From CBDCVO01 sp965223085 (GTDB lineage Bacteria > Pseudomonadota > Gammaproteobacteria > Ga0077536), in the NCBI GenBank assembly GCA_965223085.1, contig OZ244981.1:3162001-3226000 (forward strand): a stretch of 64,000 nt of DNA, in the 5' to 3' direction. Positions 43,911-53,408 of this stretch are shown here, piece after piece. Made by a program: the position numbers and the translations under genes. How positions within the stretch are numbered: position 1 is the first letter of the stretch; the number at the start of each line of letters is the position of its first letter. The notes under the pieces are model-generated. The model had not been told where the DNA came from and made no database searches. It saw nothing but the letters and a program-made list of their open reading frames with translations.

Positions 43911-44630
43911 ATGCAGATGTTGACGACACGAAAACGGCCCATGAAGGTCATAGCTCGCGCCATCACCAGAGGGGCTATGGGAAGACACAACGGGCGCTTT
44001 AGGCAAGGTTTTACCCTGGCGTTGGTCGTGCTGTTGTTGGGCGGTTGCGAATCGTTACCGCCGCTGCCATGGAACCAGGGACCTGGGGGTGAGCCCGCAC
44101 CACGCGAAGCGCCGGCGGCAGAAAATTGGACCTATCGCATCGGCCCTGGTGACTCGCTGAATATTTTTGTGTGGCGTCATGAAGACTTAAGCACCGCGGT
44201 TGCTGTTCGTCCGGATGGAAAATTCTCGACCGCCTTGGTCAAGGAACACGTAGCAGCGGGTAAAACGCCACCCGAACTCGCGGCGGAGCTCGAAGAGTTA
44301 CTCGGCGAATACGTACGCGATCCTTTGGTGACTGTGTTTGTCGGGGGGTTTGTGGGTGAATATCACGATCAGGTTCGCGTCGTGGGTGAAGCGGCGAATC
44401 CGATTGCGATACCATATCGTAAAAACATGACCTTGCTTGATCTCATGGTGGCTACAGGTGGTTTAACTGAATTCGCGGCAGGCAATCGCGCGGTATTGGT
44501 TCGCTATGCAGAAGGCGGTGAGCAAGAATACGGTGTGCGCATTGATGACTTATTGCGCGATGGAGACATTTCTGCAAATGTCGCTATGCAACCGGGCGAC
44601 ATCTTGATCATTCCAGAAGCTTGGTTTTGA
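43911..44630 (+). CDS. XrtA-associated polysaccharide export lipoprotein (Wza/EpsA-like)
   Basis: This outer-membrane or periplasmic export protein builds the channel for the exopolysaccharide. It is 239 aa from 43911; an ATG at 43977 preceded by AGAGGGG would give a neater 24-residue signal peptide. The lipobox is LLLGGC, with Cys at residue 46. The polysaccharide-export domain starts YRIGPGDSLNIFVWRHEDLS, and an SLBB-type domain follows (VRVVGEAANPIAIPYRKNMTLLDLMVATGGL, then MQPGDILIIPEAWF). It is the first gene of the long plus-strand operon, followed by the chain-length gene after 57 bases. Confidence 0.92.
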   Translation: MQMLTTRKRPMKVIARAITRGAMGRHNGRFRQGFTLALVVLLLGGCESLPPLPWNQGPGGEPAPREAPAAENWTYRIGPGDSLNIFVWRHEDLSTAVAVRPDGKFSTALVKEHVAAGKTPPELAAELEELLGEYVRDPLVTVFVGGFVGEYHDQVRVVGEAANPIAIPYRKNMTLLDLMVATGGLTEFAAGNRAVLVRYAEGGEQEYGVRIDDLLRDGDISANVAMQPGDILIIPEAWF

Positions 44631-44687
44631 CCTCAGCTTGGAAGGCAAATTTGCCGTATAAATTTCAGGAAAGTGTGATTCAAGCGC

Positions 44688-46322
44688 ATGCAAGCACAAA
44701 TTGAACTAATCCGAACCTACTTGCGTATGGCTTGGCTGTACCGTTGGATAGGCACTGCGATGGCGGTGTTTATTTGCATCGCTGGTTGGATCGCGGTCCA
44801 GGCGTTGCCGAACCAATACTCCGTGTCGGCAAAAATTTACCTAGATTCTCGTTCGATGCTGCGGCCGCTACTAAAAGGGATCGCCTATACCAATAGCATG
44901 CTCAGCGACACAGCTTTGATTTTGAGCCAAACGCTGATCACGCGTCCGAATATGGAACAGGTAGCGCGTAAGGCAGACCTTGACCTGGAGGCAAAAACAA
45001 GCAGTGATTTCGATGACATCGTAGATCGCTTGCTGCGCGATATCGATATAAAAAAGACATCTCGGGAGCATATTTATAGCATCTCTTACACTGACGAAGT
45101 TCCGAAGAAGGCTAAAGCGGTGGTCGACGAATTGCTTAATACGTTTTTGGAAACTTCTCTCGGTGATTCCCGCCGCGAGACGGCCGTCACTCAGCGGTTT
45201 TTGGAGGAACAAATAGCGGAGTACGAGAAACGGCTCATCGAAGCAGAAGAACGCGTTAAGGAATTCAAACAACGCAACGTCGGCATTATGCCGGGTAGTC
45301 AGGGCGGCTATTTTCAACGTTTGCAAGACGCACATACACAGCTAGAGCAAGCGAAGCTCGATTTGCAAGAGTCGATTCGGCGTCGTGATCAACTGCAAGA
45401 GCAAGCAAAATCTGGTGGTGGCGGTTTTGTTGATCCGTTCGCAGAATTTGGTTTCGACGAATTCGATGGTGGTGGCTTTGATGCGGAGAGCGATCCTGAA
45501 ATCGTCGAGATCGATGCGCGTATTCAAAACCTAGAAACGCGCATCGACGACATGTTGATTACCTACACTGAAAAATACCCGGACGTGATCTTCATGCGCC
45601 TACAGATCAGAGAACTGAAATCGAAACGCAAACGTTTGCTCAAGGAAATCGCAGCACGACCGGCGCCGGAAACCGATAGCTTCGAGGGTCCTAGCATCGA
45701 TCCCTTCAAGCAGCAAATGAAGTTGGAGGTTGCCGCGGCAGACGCCAACGTTGCGGCGATGCAGGCGCGGGTTGAAGAATTTAACCGTCGTATCGAATCG
45801 CTGGAGCAAAAAGTCGACGTCGTACCGGAAGTAGAAGCGGAGTTAGTTCGTTTAAATCGCGACTATGAAATCAATCGTCGCCAGTACCGTGAATTGCTCG
45901 AACGTCGAGAACAAGCTTACATGGCGCAGGAAGCCGATCAAACTGAGGACGACGTCAAGATCAAAATAATCGAGCCGCCACGTACACCGTTAGAAGCGTC
46001 TGGGCCGCCTCGCAATTTGTTGGCTTCGATCGTATTGTTGCTGGGGTTAGCCGCCGGCGCTGCGGCTTCGTTTGCGCTGTCGCTGCTGAAGCCGCGTTTC
46101 GTCGGTGTGCAAGAATTAAAAGAAGTCTCCGGCTTGCCGGTATTGGGCACCGTAAGCATGGCGGCGAGCACGGTGCATCGACGTCAGCGTACACACGAAA
46201 TTGCAGCGTTTGGCGCCGTAGTTGCGTCGCTATTTTTGATCTACCTCGGTCAGATTATGTTGTCTCGGGCGGGAATTGATTTGCACGATAAATTGTCGTC
46301 GGTAATAGGAGCGATTGCATGA
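44688..46322 (+). CDS. XrtA-associated polysaccharide chain-length determinant (Wzz/EpsB-like)
   Basis: This inner-membrane polysaccharide co-polymerase controls chain length and pairs with the tyrosine autokinase next door. It is 544 aa. An N-terminal helix (about residues 18-38) leads to the Wzz domain (YSVSAKIYLDSRSMLRPLLKG), then a long periplasmic coiled coil broken by a Gly/Asp/Phe-rich stretch near residues 245-268. Two C-terminal helices (NLLASIVLLLGLAAGAAASFAL; about 515-535) end it. Its stop overlaps the kinase start. Confidence 0.92.
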   Translation: MQAQIELIRTYLRMAWLYRWIGTAMAVFICIAGWIAVQALPNQYSVSAKIYLDSRSMLRPLLKGIAYTNSMLSDTALILSQTLITRPNMEQVARKADLDLEAKTSSDFDDIVDRLLRDIDIKKTSREHIYSISYTDEVPKKAKAVVDELLNTFLETSLGDSRRETAVTQRFLEEQIAEYEKRLIEAEERVKEFKQRNVGIMPGSQGGYFQRLQDAHTQLEQAKLDLQESIRRRDQLQEQAKSGGGGFVDPFAEFGFDEFDGGGFDAESDPEIVEIDARIQNLETRIDDMLITYTEKYPDVIFMRLQIRELKSKRKRLLKEIAARPAPETDSFEGPSIDPFKQQMKLEVAAADANVAAMQARVEEFNRRIESLEQKVDVVPEVEAELVRLNRDYEINRRQYRELLERREQAYMAQEADQTEDDVKIKIIEPPRTPLEASGPPRNLLASIVLLLGLAAGAAASFALSLLKPRFVGVQELKEVSGLPVLGTVSMAASTVHRRQRTHEIAAFGAVVASLFLIYLGQIMLSRAGIDLHDKLSSVIGAIA

Positions 46323-47440
46323 GTTCGATCGAACGCGCGATGGACCGATTGGCCGGTCGACCGATGCGGCCGAAAGAAAAGCTTGCTGCTGACGGTGATG
46401 AGGGCAGCGAAGCGCCCGTAGACTTACGCGAACAACCGATCGAGGGTCAACCCGAGGAAACATTGCCGCTTGATGAGGCCGCGCTCGCGGCGTCCGATTT
46501 GGCCTTAGAAGTTGCACCAGAACTGACCCCCGGAGAACGTGCGGAAACGCCCGAGCGCGTTGCTTCCCTGGAGATGGCAGAGTCGCAAGTAGGTGCAACG
46601 CAAGCTTATGTGCCCGAGGAACACGAAGCGGATATCACGCTCGACTTTGAATATCTGCACCGGCTGGGATTCATTACGCCGGAGCAAGGCCCCAACCGCC
46701 TATCCGAGGAGCTGCAGCATGTTAAACGGCGCTTGCTCGGCAACACTGTGCCGGGCATGTATCAAACAGGCGGTCCGGATCCCAACTTGATCATGATCAC
46801 GAGTTCGGTGCCGGGCGAGGGTAAGACGTACACGACAATGAATTTGGCGATGTCGATCGCGATGGAAATCGATCGCACCGTACTCGCGGTTGATATCGAC
46901 ATTTTGAAATCCGATCTGACCCGGTTGTTCAGCGCTTATAATCGACCCGGCTTATACGACTATCTCAACGACCCGCGTGATCTGGATATTGGAGATTTCA
47001 TCCTTCGCACGAATGTTCCGAGCCTGTCTTTCATACCGGCGGGAACCGTACGACAAGGGATCACTGAACGACTTGCGAGCCACGCGATGGCCGAATTGGC
47101 TAACCAGATCGCGACGCGGTATCCCGATCGGATCGTGTTGTTCGATGCGCCCCCGGTTCTCGCGACCTCAGGTGCAGCCGCCGTCGCACCATTAGCTGGC
47201 CAATTGTTGCTCGTGGTGGAAGCTTATCGCACACCGCAAGAAACTTTGCGCCATGCAATTTCTATGTTGGAGCATGTGCAAGTTACCGGTGTAGTCTTGA
47301 ACAAGTTGCGCCATCGGCCCAGCGGCTCGGGATATTACGGGTATGGATATGGCTATGACTATGGTTATGGTTACGGGTATGGGTATGGGTATGGGTATGG
47401 GAGTGGTAGAAATAGAGATCAAGCGACAAAGCCGAAATAA
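46319..47440 (+). CDS. XrtA-associated tyrosine autokinase with Gly-Tyr repeat tail
   Basis: This BY-kinase-type cytoplasmic ATPase partners the chain-length protein and phosphorylates its own tail to time polymer export. It is 373 aa. After a charged N-terminal segment (about 1-105) comes the ATPase: Walker A SSVPGEGKT (residues 162-170), Walker A' AVDIDILKSD (190-199) and Walker B IVLFDAPP (272-279). The last 35 residues contain a Gly-Tyr run with 12 tyrosines (339-360), coded by hexanucleotide repeats. Tyrosine clusters at this place are the known autophosphorylation sites of the family. ATGA overlaps the chain-length gene. Confidence 0.92.
   Translation: MSSIERAMDRLAGRPMRPKEKLAADGDEGSEAPVDLREQPIEGQPEETLPLDEAALAASDLALEVAPELTPGERAETPERVASLEMAESQVGATQAYVPEEHEADITLDFEYLHRLGFITPEQGPNRLSEELQHVKRRLLGNTVPGMYQTGGPDPNLIMITSSVPGEGKTYTTMNLAMSIAMEIDRTVLAVDIDILKSDLTRLFSAYNRPGLYDYLNDPRDLDIGDFILRTNVPSLSFIPAGTVRQGITERLASHAMAELANQIATRYPDRIVLFDAPPVLATSGAAAVAPLAGQLLLVVEAYRTPQETLRHAISMLEHVQVTGVVLNKLRHRPSGSGYYGYGYGYDYGYGYGYGYGYGYGSGRNRDQATKPK
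47333..47403 (+). repeat. In-frame hexanucleotide repeat encoding the Gly-Tyr tail
   Basis: About eleven copies of GGNTAY (one replaced by GAC) run through the kinase 3' end. The last four, GGGTAT from 47375 to 47398, are identical and so the most prone to slippage. Changes by whole units would keep the frame while altering tyrosine number. Confidence 0.85.
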
Positions 47441-47464
47441 CTAATCTAGATCAAGGCGATCAAT

Positions 47465-48985
47465 TTGGAGTGGGAAAAATTTCACCGTGGGCTGGGGTGC
47501 CTGCTGGTGCTTACATACTGTGGTGGTGGTATGGCCGGTGACTGGACGGTCGTCCCACGCTTTACACTGAGCCAGACTTATTCGGATAACATCAATCTGT
47601 CCCCGACGAATCGCGAAGACGATTTTGTTACTCGGGTGACGCCTGGTTTATCACTTAGAGGGAAAGGTGCGCGTGTCGAGGCGAGCATCGACTACAATTT
47701 GCAGAGTTTAACTTACATCAATAGCAACAACCGCAACTCGTTGCACCACCAACTGCAGGGGAACGTTGATACGGAAATCATTCGAGATCGGTTTTTCGTC
47801 GATGCTAATGCTTCATCTTTTCAGGCTCTGATCGATACTAACGGTCGTTTCTCGAACCGCCGTTTTAGTTTAGGCAACAGTAACCGTACTAATGTTATTA
47901 CCTGGGGCATTCGTCCGTATTTCAAACACCACTTTGGTAATTGGGCAGACTTGGTTAGCGGCATCGGTTATTCCGACACGTTTACGGACAACGGTGCGGG
48001 TGGTGGCGGCGGCGGCTTGCGTTACGACGCGGCGTTGACGAGCGGCACTCGTTTTTCGCGACTCCAATGGGCCGTCAAATACCAGCGCCGAGAGATCAGT
48101 GGTAGCCGCCGCGGTAACCGCACTGAATCAAATTTCGGCGACGTGAGGGTAACGGCGAAATACGCTCTGAGTCGGGCATTTTCTTTTGACTCAATGATCG
48201 GTTTTGAGGATAACCAATACTCCGGCATGGGGCGCCGCAGCCGCTTTATCTGGAGTGTGGGCGGGACCTTTACGCCGAATCGTAGAACGTCTTTGTCTGG
48301 ATCCTACGGTGAGCGTACTTTTGGTAGTACGAAGCAGTTTAGCTTTCGTCATCGACGCCGGCGGATCGCCATTAGTGGCCAATATCGTGAGGAGTTGCGC
48401 ACCAGTAACGATATTCTTCGTAGTCAAGTTTTGGTGCCGCAGACGGATGCTTTCGGCAACCAAATATTTGATCCTTTTGGTCAAAACAACTTCGACGTGC
48501 CTTTGGACGTATTGACGATTACTGACGATGTCTTTGTCGACCGTAGCTTTAACGCACAGGTATCGTACTTTAAGCGCCGTGACACGTTTACTGTCGGCGT
48601 CTACCGCAGCGATCGCGAATCGCAGCAAGGCCAAGAATCGCAGCAAGCAACGGGTTTCAATGCCAGCTGGCAGCACACGTTCTCGCGCCGCCTTGCCGGC
48701 GGAATTCGCGGGTCATTTCAAGACGGTTCCGGTGGGGGGTTGAATAGCGGTATAGGGCGTTTCGGAGGCGGCCTATCCATCGGAGGTTTTAACCCCACGC
48801 TAGGGGTCACGAACGATGCCCCAGGCGACAGTAAATTCTATACAATTTCCCCTTACATCTCCTACACTTTAGGTCCGCACGTCAGTACCTATGTCGGGTA
48901 TTCATATCTTGAGCGCATTGCCGATAATCCATTGGCTGAGTACTACGAAAATACCGTCAGCGGCTCGCTAACTTATGCATTTTGA
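47465..48985 (+). CDS. PEP-CTERM-associated outer-membrane beta-barrel protein (TIGR03016-type)
   Basis: This predicted outer-membrane barrel belongs to the XrtA exopolysaccharide loci. It is 506 aa from a TTG at 47465 that has AAGG eight bases upstream; the first ATG (47531) would delete most of the signal peptide. The signal peptide ends near CGGGMAGDW. Mature residues begin WTVVPRFTLSQTYSDNINLSP, a typical opening for the group, and then alternate polar and hydrophobic strands with many Arg, Asn and aromatic residues to the C-terminal SGSLTYAF, with final Phe as expected for BamA-dependent proteins. The transported molecule is not known. Confidence 0.88.
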   Translation: MEWEKFHRGLGCLLVLTYCGGGMAGDWTVVPRFTLSQTYSDNINLSPTNREDDFVTRVTPGLSLRGKGARVEASIDYNLQSLTYINSNNRNSLHHQLQGNVDTEIIRDRFFVDANASSFQALIDTNGRFSNRRFSLGNSNRTNVITWGIRPYFKHHFGNWADLVSGIGYSDTFTDNGAGGGGGGLRYDAALTSGTRFSRLQWAVKYQRREISGSRRGNRTESNFGDVRVTAKYALSRAFSFDSMIGFEDNQYSGMGRRSRFIWSVGGTFTPNRRTSLSGSYGERTFGSTKQFSFRHRRRRIAISGQYREELRTSNDILRSQVLVPQTDAFGNQIFDPFGQNNFDVPLDVLTITDDVFVDRSFNAQVSYFKRRDTFTVGVYRSDRESQQGQESQQATGFNASWQHTFSRRLAGGIRGSFQDGSGGGLNSGIGRFGGGLSIGGFNPTLGVTNDAPGDSKFYTISPYISYTLGPHVSTYVGYSYLERIADNPLAEYYENTVSGSLTYAF

Positions 48986-48994
48986 TCCCCGGTC

Positions 48995-50161
48995 ATGTAC
49001 GAGCAATTCTATAATTTTTCCGGTAAGCCGTTTCAGTTAAATCCTGATCCGAGCTTTTTTTTCCAAAGCCAAGGCCATACCCGGGCAATGGCTTACTTGC
49101 GCTATGGTCTCCAGCAAGGCCAAGGTTTCATTATTGTCACAGGCGATGTCGGTACCGGCAAAACCATGCTGGTGAATACGCTATTTCGGGAACTGGAGAG
49201 CAAGAGCATCGTTGCGGCGAAAATTGTTTCGACCAATATTGGTGAAAACGACCTGCTACGCATGGTTTGTTCGGAATTCGATTTGCCGTTTGAACAGATG
49301 TCCAAAGCTTCGTTATTGAAGCAACTGGAGCGATTTTTCAAAATGTGCATCGACGACGGCAAACGTGTTTTGCTCGTCGTAGACGAAGTGCAGAACCTGC
49401 CGCGCGGGTCGTTGGAAGAACTTCGCATGTTGTCAAATTTTGAGCACAATGGCGCACCCGCGGTGCAAAGTTTTTTATTAGGGCAGCGTGAATTTCGCGC
49501 GGTTATGCGGTCACCCGGTCTTGAACAATTACGCCAACGGGTGCTTGCTGCCTATCACTTAAAACCACTGTCGATGGAGGAGACCAAGACCTACGTGCAG
49601 CATCGTCTCAAACGCGTCGGCTGGGACAACGATCCCGAGATCCATGATGACGTCTACTACAGTGTTTATCAGTTTACCAACGGCGTTCCCCGTCGCATCA
49701 ACACGCTCATGGATCGCTTGCTATTGAACGCGAGTTTGGATGAAGAGCATGAAATTAGCGTGAAGTCGTTTCAAGAAGTTGCGGCTGAAATCAACCAAGA
49801 GCAAAACGTTGGTGGTGAGGAACCCGGAGAAGAAGCCCCCGCCAAGGCCGCCCAAGTAGCGCCTATCCGGGAAGTGAAAGGTGCGCAAAAAGCACCGGCG
49901 CCGCACGCGCAGCCCGTCGACCCAACTGCTGCGGCAGAAATCAGGCGTCTAGAGGCGAAACTCGCGGCGATGCAGCGCGCGTTCGATAATTTGTCCGGAG
50001 AGATGCATAAACCCGTACTCCCGGATGCTCCGCCCCGCCCGCACCCCGCGGACCGAATAGAGCCTCGTCGAACTAAAGTTGGCTTTTGGACGGTCGCCAT
50101 AGCTTGTGTGGTAGCGGGCCTAGGTGCCATCGGTGCCGCTGCGTACTATTTCATAAAATAG
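48995..50161 (+). CDS. XrtA-associated ATPase (ExeA-like, TIGR03015-type)
   Basis: This AAA-type ATPase with a C-terminal membrane anchor is a regular member of the XrtA locus. It is 388 aa. The start MYEQFYNFSGKPFQLNPDPSFFF is highly characteristic. Walker A is GDVGTGKT (50-57) and Walker B VLLVVDEVQNL. The sensor region continues with LRMLSNFE. After the ATPase (about to residue 275) comes a Pro/Ala/Glu linker with a coiled-coil stretch (EIRRLEAKLAAMQRAFDNL) and a terminal helix (WTVAIACVVAGLGAIGAAAYYF). Its role is probably energising or regulating export; this is inferred from ExeA-like relatives. Confidence 0.93.
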   Translation: MYEQFYNFSGKPFQLNPDPSFFFQSQGHTRAMAYLRYGLQQGQGFIIVTGDVGTGKTMLVNTLFRELESKSIVAAKIVSTNIGENDLLRMVCSEFDLPFEQMSKASLLKQLERFFKMCIDDGKRVLLVVDEVQNLPRGSLEELRMLSNFEHNGAPAVQSFLLGQREFRAVMRSPGLEQLRQRVLAAYHLKPLSMEETKTYVQHRLKRVGWDNDPEIHDDVYYSVYQFTNGVPRRINTLMDRLLLNASLDEEHEISVKSFQEVAAEINQEQNVGGEEPGEEAPAKAAQVAPIREVKGAQKAPAPHAQPVDPTAAAEIRRLEAKLAAMQRAFDNLSGEMHKPVLPDAPPRPHPADRIEPRRTKVGFWTVAIACVVAGLGAIGAAAYYFIK

Positions 50162-50247
50162 CAATATCATTTCAACGCATAGTACGCGAGAACCGTTCGG
50201 CGGCTCTTGGCGGCTGTCTTGACGAAAGCAGCGTACGTGAAAAAGCG

Positions 50248-51120
50248 ATGGCGAGTCCGCAAACGAACACTACGAATATCACTAACGCGTTCAGCATTGA
50301 CGTAGAGGACTACTATCACGTTGCTGCGTTTGAACCATACATTGGGCGCCATCAGTGGCGTGATCAATCCTCGCGTGTGGAAGCGAATGTTGAACAAGTG
50401 TTAGCGTTGTTGGAACAATATTCTGTCAGTGGTACGTTTTTTACCTTAGGGTGGGTCGCGGAACGCAACAGCAGAATTGTCCGCATGATTGCAGAGCATG
50501 GTCATGAACTCGCAAGTCATGGTTACGACCACACGCGTGTGACAGAAATGACTGCCGCGCAGTTTGCAGAAGATATTACCAAAACGAAAAAGATCTTAGA
50601 GGATCAAGGCGGTGTGCGGATACGAGGTTATCGTGCACCGACATTCTCGTTTACGAAAAGCACAACGTGGGCGTACGAGGTTTTGCAGCAGGCCGGTTAT
50701 TCTTACAGCTCCAGCGTTTATCCCGTACGACATGATCTGTATGGGATCCCTGATGCGCCTCGCCAGCCTTATAAAGAAAATACCGTCGGGTTCACCGAGA
50801 TCCCGGTCTCTACTGCGGTCATCGGAGGACGAAATATTCCTTGCGGTGGTGGGGGGTTTTTTCGCCTATATCCCTATGCGGTGACAAGGTGGGCATTGAA
50901 GCGACTCAATGAAATCGACGAGCTAGCAGCGATTTTTTATTTGCATCCGTGGGAGTTCGATCCTGATCAACCACGACCGACCGGCTTAGGCTGGCGTGCC
51001 CGCACACGCCACTATTTAAATCTGCGGCGCGTTCGGCGACGCCTACACCAGCTTTTTGCAGATTTCTCCTGGGGACGAATGGACGAGATTTTCGGTCCTC
51101 ATTGGGGTGCAGACTCATGA
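50248..51120 (+). CDS. XrtA-system polysaccharide deacetylase (DUF3473 type)
   Basis: This NodB-fold enzyme removes acetyl groups from the exopolysaccharide, probably before or during export. It is 290 aa from the ATG at 50248; in-frame codons upstream overlap the ATPase gene and lack family similarity. The catalytic Asp pair region is FSIDVEDYYHV. The zinc-binding His are in ELASHGYDHTRV, the RGYRAPTFSFT motif follows, and the DUF3473 tail contains AIFYLHPWEFDPDQPR. The stop overlaps the FemAB-like gene (ATGA). Confidence 0.92.
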   Translation: MASPQTNTTNITNAFSIDVEDYYHVAAFEPYIGRHQWRDQSSRVEANVEQVLALLEQYSVSGTFFTLGWVAERNSRIVRMIAEHGHELASHGYDHTRVTEMTAAQFAEDITKTKKILEDQGGVRIRGYRAPTFSFTKSTTWAYEVLQQAGYSYSSSVYPVRHDLYGIPDAPRQPYKENTVGFTEIPVSTAVIGGRNIPCGGGGFFRLYPYAVTRWALKRLNEIDELAAIFYLHPWEFDPDQPRPTGLGWRARTRHYLNLRRVRRRLHQLFADFSWGRMDEIFGPHWGADS

Positions 51121-52196
51121 CAGCGAGTATCGTCTCAGAAGAGCAGCAGTACGCGCCCGCGCGCTCCGAGCTTACAGTTGATACCTGCGACTGGGATCAA
51201 AGAGAGGCGTGGAATGGTTTCGTGAATGCCGCGCCGCGTGGATTGTTTTTTCATTTGTTTGAATGGCATGCGATCTTGGCGGACACGATCGGTTTCCCGA
51301 CATACTACTTGTGGGCGCGGCGTGATGAAGTCGTCAGGGGAGTGTTGCCGCTCGCGCGAATGAAACACCGATTATTTGGCGATCGCTTAGTGTCGGTGCC
51401 GTTTTGCGTCGAAGGGGGAATCTTGGCAGCCGACACGGTTGCGCGAGAGGCATTAATGCGACACGCACAGACACTTGCCGAGGAACTTCGTGTCGATTGT
51501 TTAGAGCTGCGCCATACGGACAGGCAATTACCGAGCTTGCCGTGCAACGATGAGCTTTACGTTTCTTTCAGAAAAAGGGTCTCTACGTCGGATGACGAAA
51601 ATTTAAAAGCGATCCCACGCAAACAGCGAGCGATGGTGAGAAAAGGAATCAAAGCGGGTTTGCGTGCCGAGGATGAAGCTACGTTAGCAAACTTTTGGCC
51701 AATCTATGCAGAGAGTGTGCGCAATCATGGCACGCCGATATTTCCGAAGCGGTACTTTCAGGCACTCCTCGATGCGTTTCCAGAAAATTGTCGCGTTACG
51801 ACCGTGTTCGACGAAAGTACGGCGATCGCGTCGGTGATGTCGTTTAAGTATAAAGATACCATTATGCCTTATTACGGTGGAGGACTTGCTAGCGCTCGTC
51901 GGGTAAAAGCTTTTGATTTCATGTATTGGAGCGTGATGTGTCGCGCTGCGGCGGAGGGCTACACGGTATTTGATTACGGTCGCAGCAAGAAGGGTTCTGG
52001 CTCTTATTCTTTCAAGAAGAACTGGGGATTCGAACCTGTGCCGTTACACTACGAATACTATCCTGTGACCCGAGGATCGCTACCGGATATCAATCCGAAC
52101 AATCCAAAATACCATCTTGCGATTACGCTGTGGAAGAAACTCCCCTTGCCGATCGCAAACACGATCGGGCCATGGATCGCCCCTTATTTATCCTAG
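51117..52196 (+). CDS. FemAB-like XrtA-system protein (TIGR03019-type)
   Basis: It has a GNAT-related FemAB/BioF2-type fold and probably transfers an acyl or aminoacyl group to the polysaccharide or lipid intermediate. It is 359 aa from an ATG inside the deacetylase stop. Landmarks are GLFFHLFEWHAILADTIGF, VSVPFCVEGGILA, SDDENLKAIPRKQRAMVRKGIKAGL and FDYGRSKKGSGSYSFKKNWGFEPVPLHYEY, the last very typical of the group. The acceptor is unknown. Confidence 0.9.
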   Translation: MTASIVSEEQQYAPARSELTVDTCDWDQREAWNGFVNAAPRGLFFHLFEWHAILADTIGFPTYYLWARRDEVVRGVLPLARMKHRLFGDRLVSVPFCVEGGILAADTVAREALMRHAQTLAEELRVDCLELRHTDRQLPSLPCNDELYVSFRKRVSTSDDENLKAIPRKQRAMVRKGIKAGLRAEDEATLANFWPIYAESVRNHGTPIFPKRYFQALLDAFPENCRVTTVFDESTAIASVMSFKYKDTIMPYYGGGLASARRVKAFDFMYWSVMCRAAAEGYTVFDYGRSKKGSGSYSFKKNWGFEPVPLHYEYYPVTRGSLPDINPNNPKYHLAITLWKKLPLPIANTIGPWIAPYLS

Positions 52197-52198
52197 AC

Positions 52199-53392
52199 AT
52201 GGAAAACTTGCTATTTTTATGCCACCGGATCCCGTATCCGCCGAATAAGGGCGACAAAATCCGTTCCTACCATATCCTGAAGCACTTAGCTGAACGTTTT
52301 CATGTGTACCTCGGTACCTTTATCGACGACCCGGACGACGTGCAATATCGGTTGCAAGTCAATGATTACTGTCGCGAAGCACATTTTGTGCGCATTCGTC
52401 CCGCGTTGCGCCAGTTGCTTAGCTTGCGCGGTTTATTGACAGGTCAAGCTTTGAGTTTGCCCTATTATGAAAGCGATGCGATGCGAGGCTGGATTCGCGG
52501 CTTGTGCGCCCGCAAACGCATTGAGAAAGCGTTCGTGTTTTCCTCATCCATGGCACAGTTCGCCGCTAACGGGGCCTGCGGTGATATGCGCCGGGTGATC
52601 GATTTCGTCGATGTTGATTCTGAGAAGTGGGGCGCCTATGCACGGACTACGACGTGGCCGAAGTCGTGGATCTACGCTCGTGAGGGCGTGCGCTTGCTAG
52701 AGTATGAAAAGCACATTGCGCGTCTATTCGACGCTAGTATCTTCGTTTCAACGGACGAGGCGGCGGTATTCGAAACGAGACTTGGCGAGAATAACGCTAC
52801 GGTTTTGAGCATGACAAACGGTGTCGATCTCGATTATTTCGATCCCGAGTTCGTATTCGACAACCCGTATTCTGCTACGGCGGCGACGCTTGTGTTTACG
52901 GGGGCGATGGACTACTGGGCCAACGTGGACGCGGTGGTGTGGTTTGCGAACGAAATTTTTCCCGCGATTCGCGACCAAGTCAACACTGCGGAATTTTGCA
53001 TCGTTGGTGGTAAGCCCTCGCGGGAGGTATTGAGCTTGGCGAACCGCGCTGGCATTACGGTTACTGGTGCTGTTCCCGACGTGCGCCCGTATATCGCGCA
53101 CGCGCGCTGTGCAGTTGCGCCGATGCGTATTGCGCGCGGCATACAAAATAAAGTGCTCGAAGCGATGGCGATGGGCAAAGCAGTGATCGGTACCCGTGCC
53201 GCTTATGAAGGGCTTGCCGATCATGCTGTGTACGAAGAACTGATCGTCGAAAACCCGGCAGACTGGGCGCGCGTCGCAGTACGGCTATTACGTGGAGACG
53301 AAAATTGGAATGAATGGGCGACACGTGCGTACGTCGACGCACATCACAGCTGGCATTCGAGCTTGGCAATGCTCGATAAGCTTCTGAATTAA
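52199..53392 (+). CDS. XrtA-system glycosyltransferase (TIGR03087-type, GT4)
   Basis: This GT-B-fold glycosyltransferase adds a sugar to the lipid-linked repeat unit. It is 397 aa from the ATG at 52199, just after the FemAB stop; an in-frame ATG at 52172 is an alternative. The start MENLLFLCHRIPYPPNKGDKIRS is the group's hallmark. RRVIDFVDVDSEKWGAYA follows, and the donor-binding C-terminal half shows VFTGAMDYWANVDAVVWF, then GVPDV-type AVPDVRPYIAHARCAVAPMRIARGIQNKVLEAMAMGKAVI. Sugar and linkage cannot be told from sequence. Confidence 0.92.
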   Translation: MENLLFLCHRIPYPPNKGDKIRSYHILKHLAERFHVYLGTFIDDPDDVQYRLQVNDYCREAHFVRIRPALRQLLSLRGLLTGQALSLPYYESDAMRGWIRGLCARKRIEKAFVFSSSMAQFAANGACGDMRRVIDFVDVDSEKWGAYARTTTWPKSWIYAREGVRLLEYEKHIARLFDASIFVSTDEAAVFETRLGENNATVLSMTNGVDLDYFDPEFVFDNPYSATAATLVFTGAMDYWANVDAVVWFANEIFPAIRDQVNTAEFCIVGGKPSREVLSLANRAGITVTGAVPDVRPYIAHARCAVAPMRIARGIQNKVLEAMAMGKAVIGTRAAYEGLADHAVYEELIVENPADWARVAVRLLRGDENWNEWATRAYVDAHHSWHSSLAMLDKLLN

Positions 53393-53408
53393 GGATTTGA
53401 GCAACACG

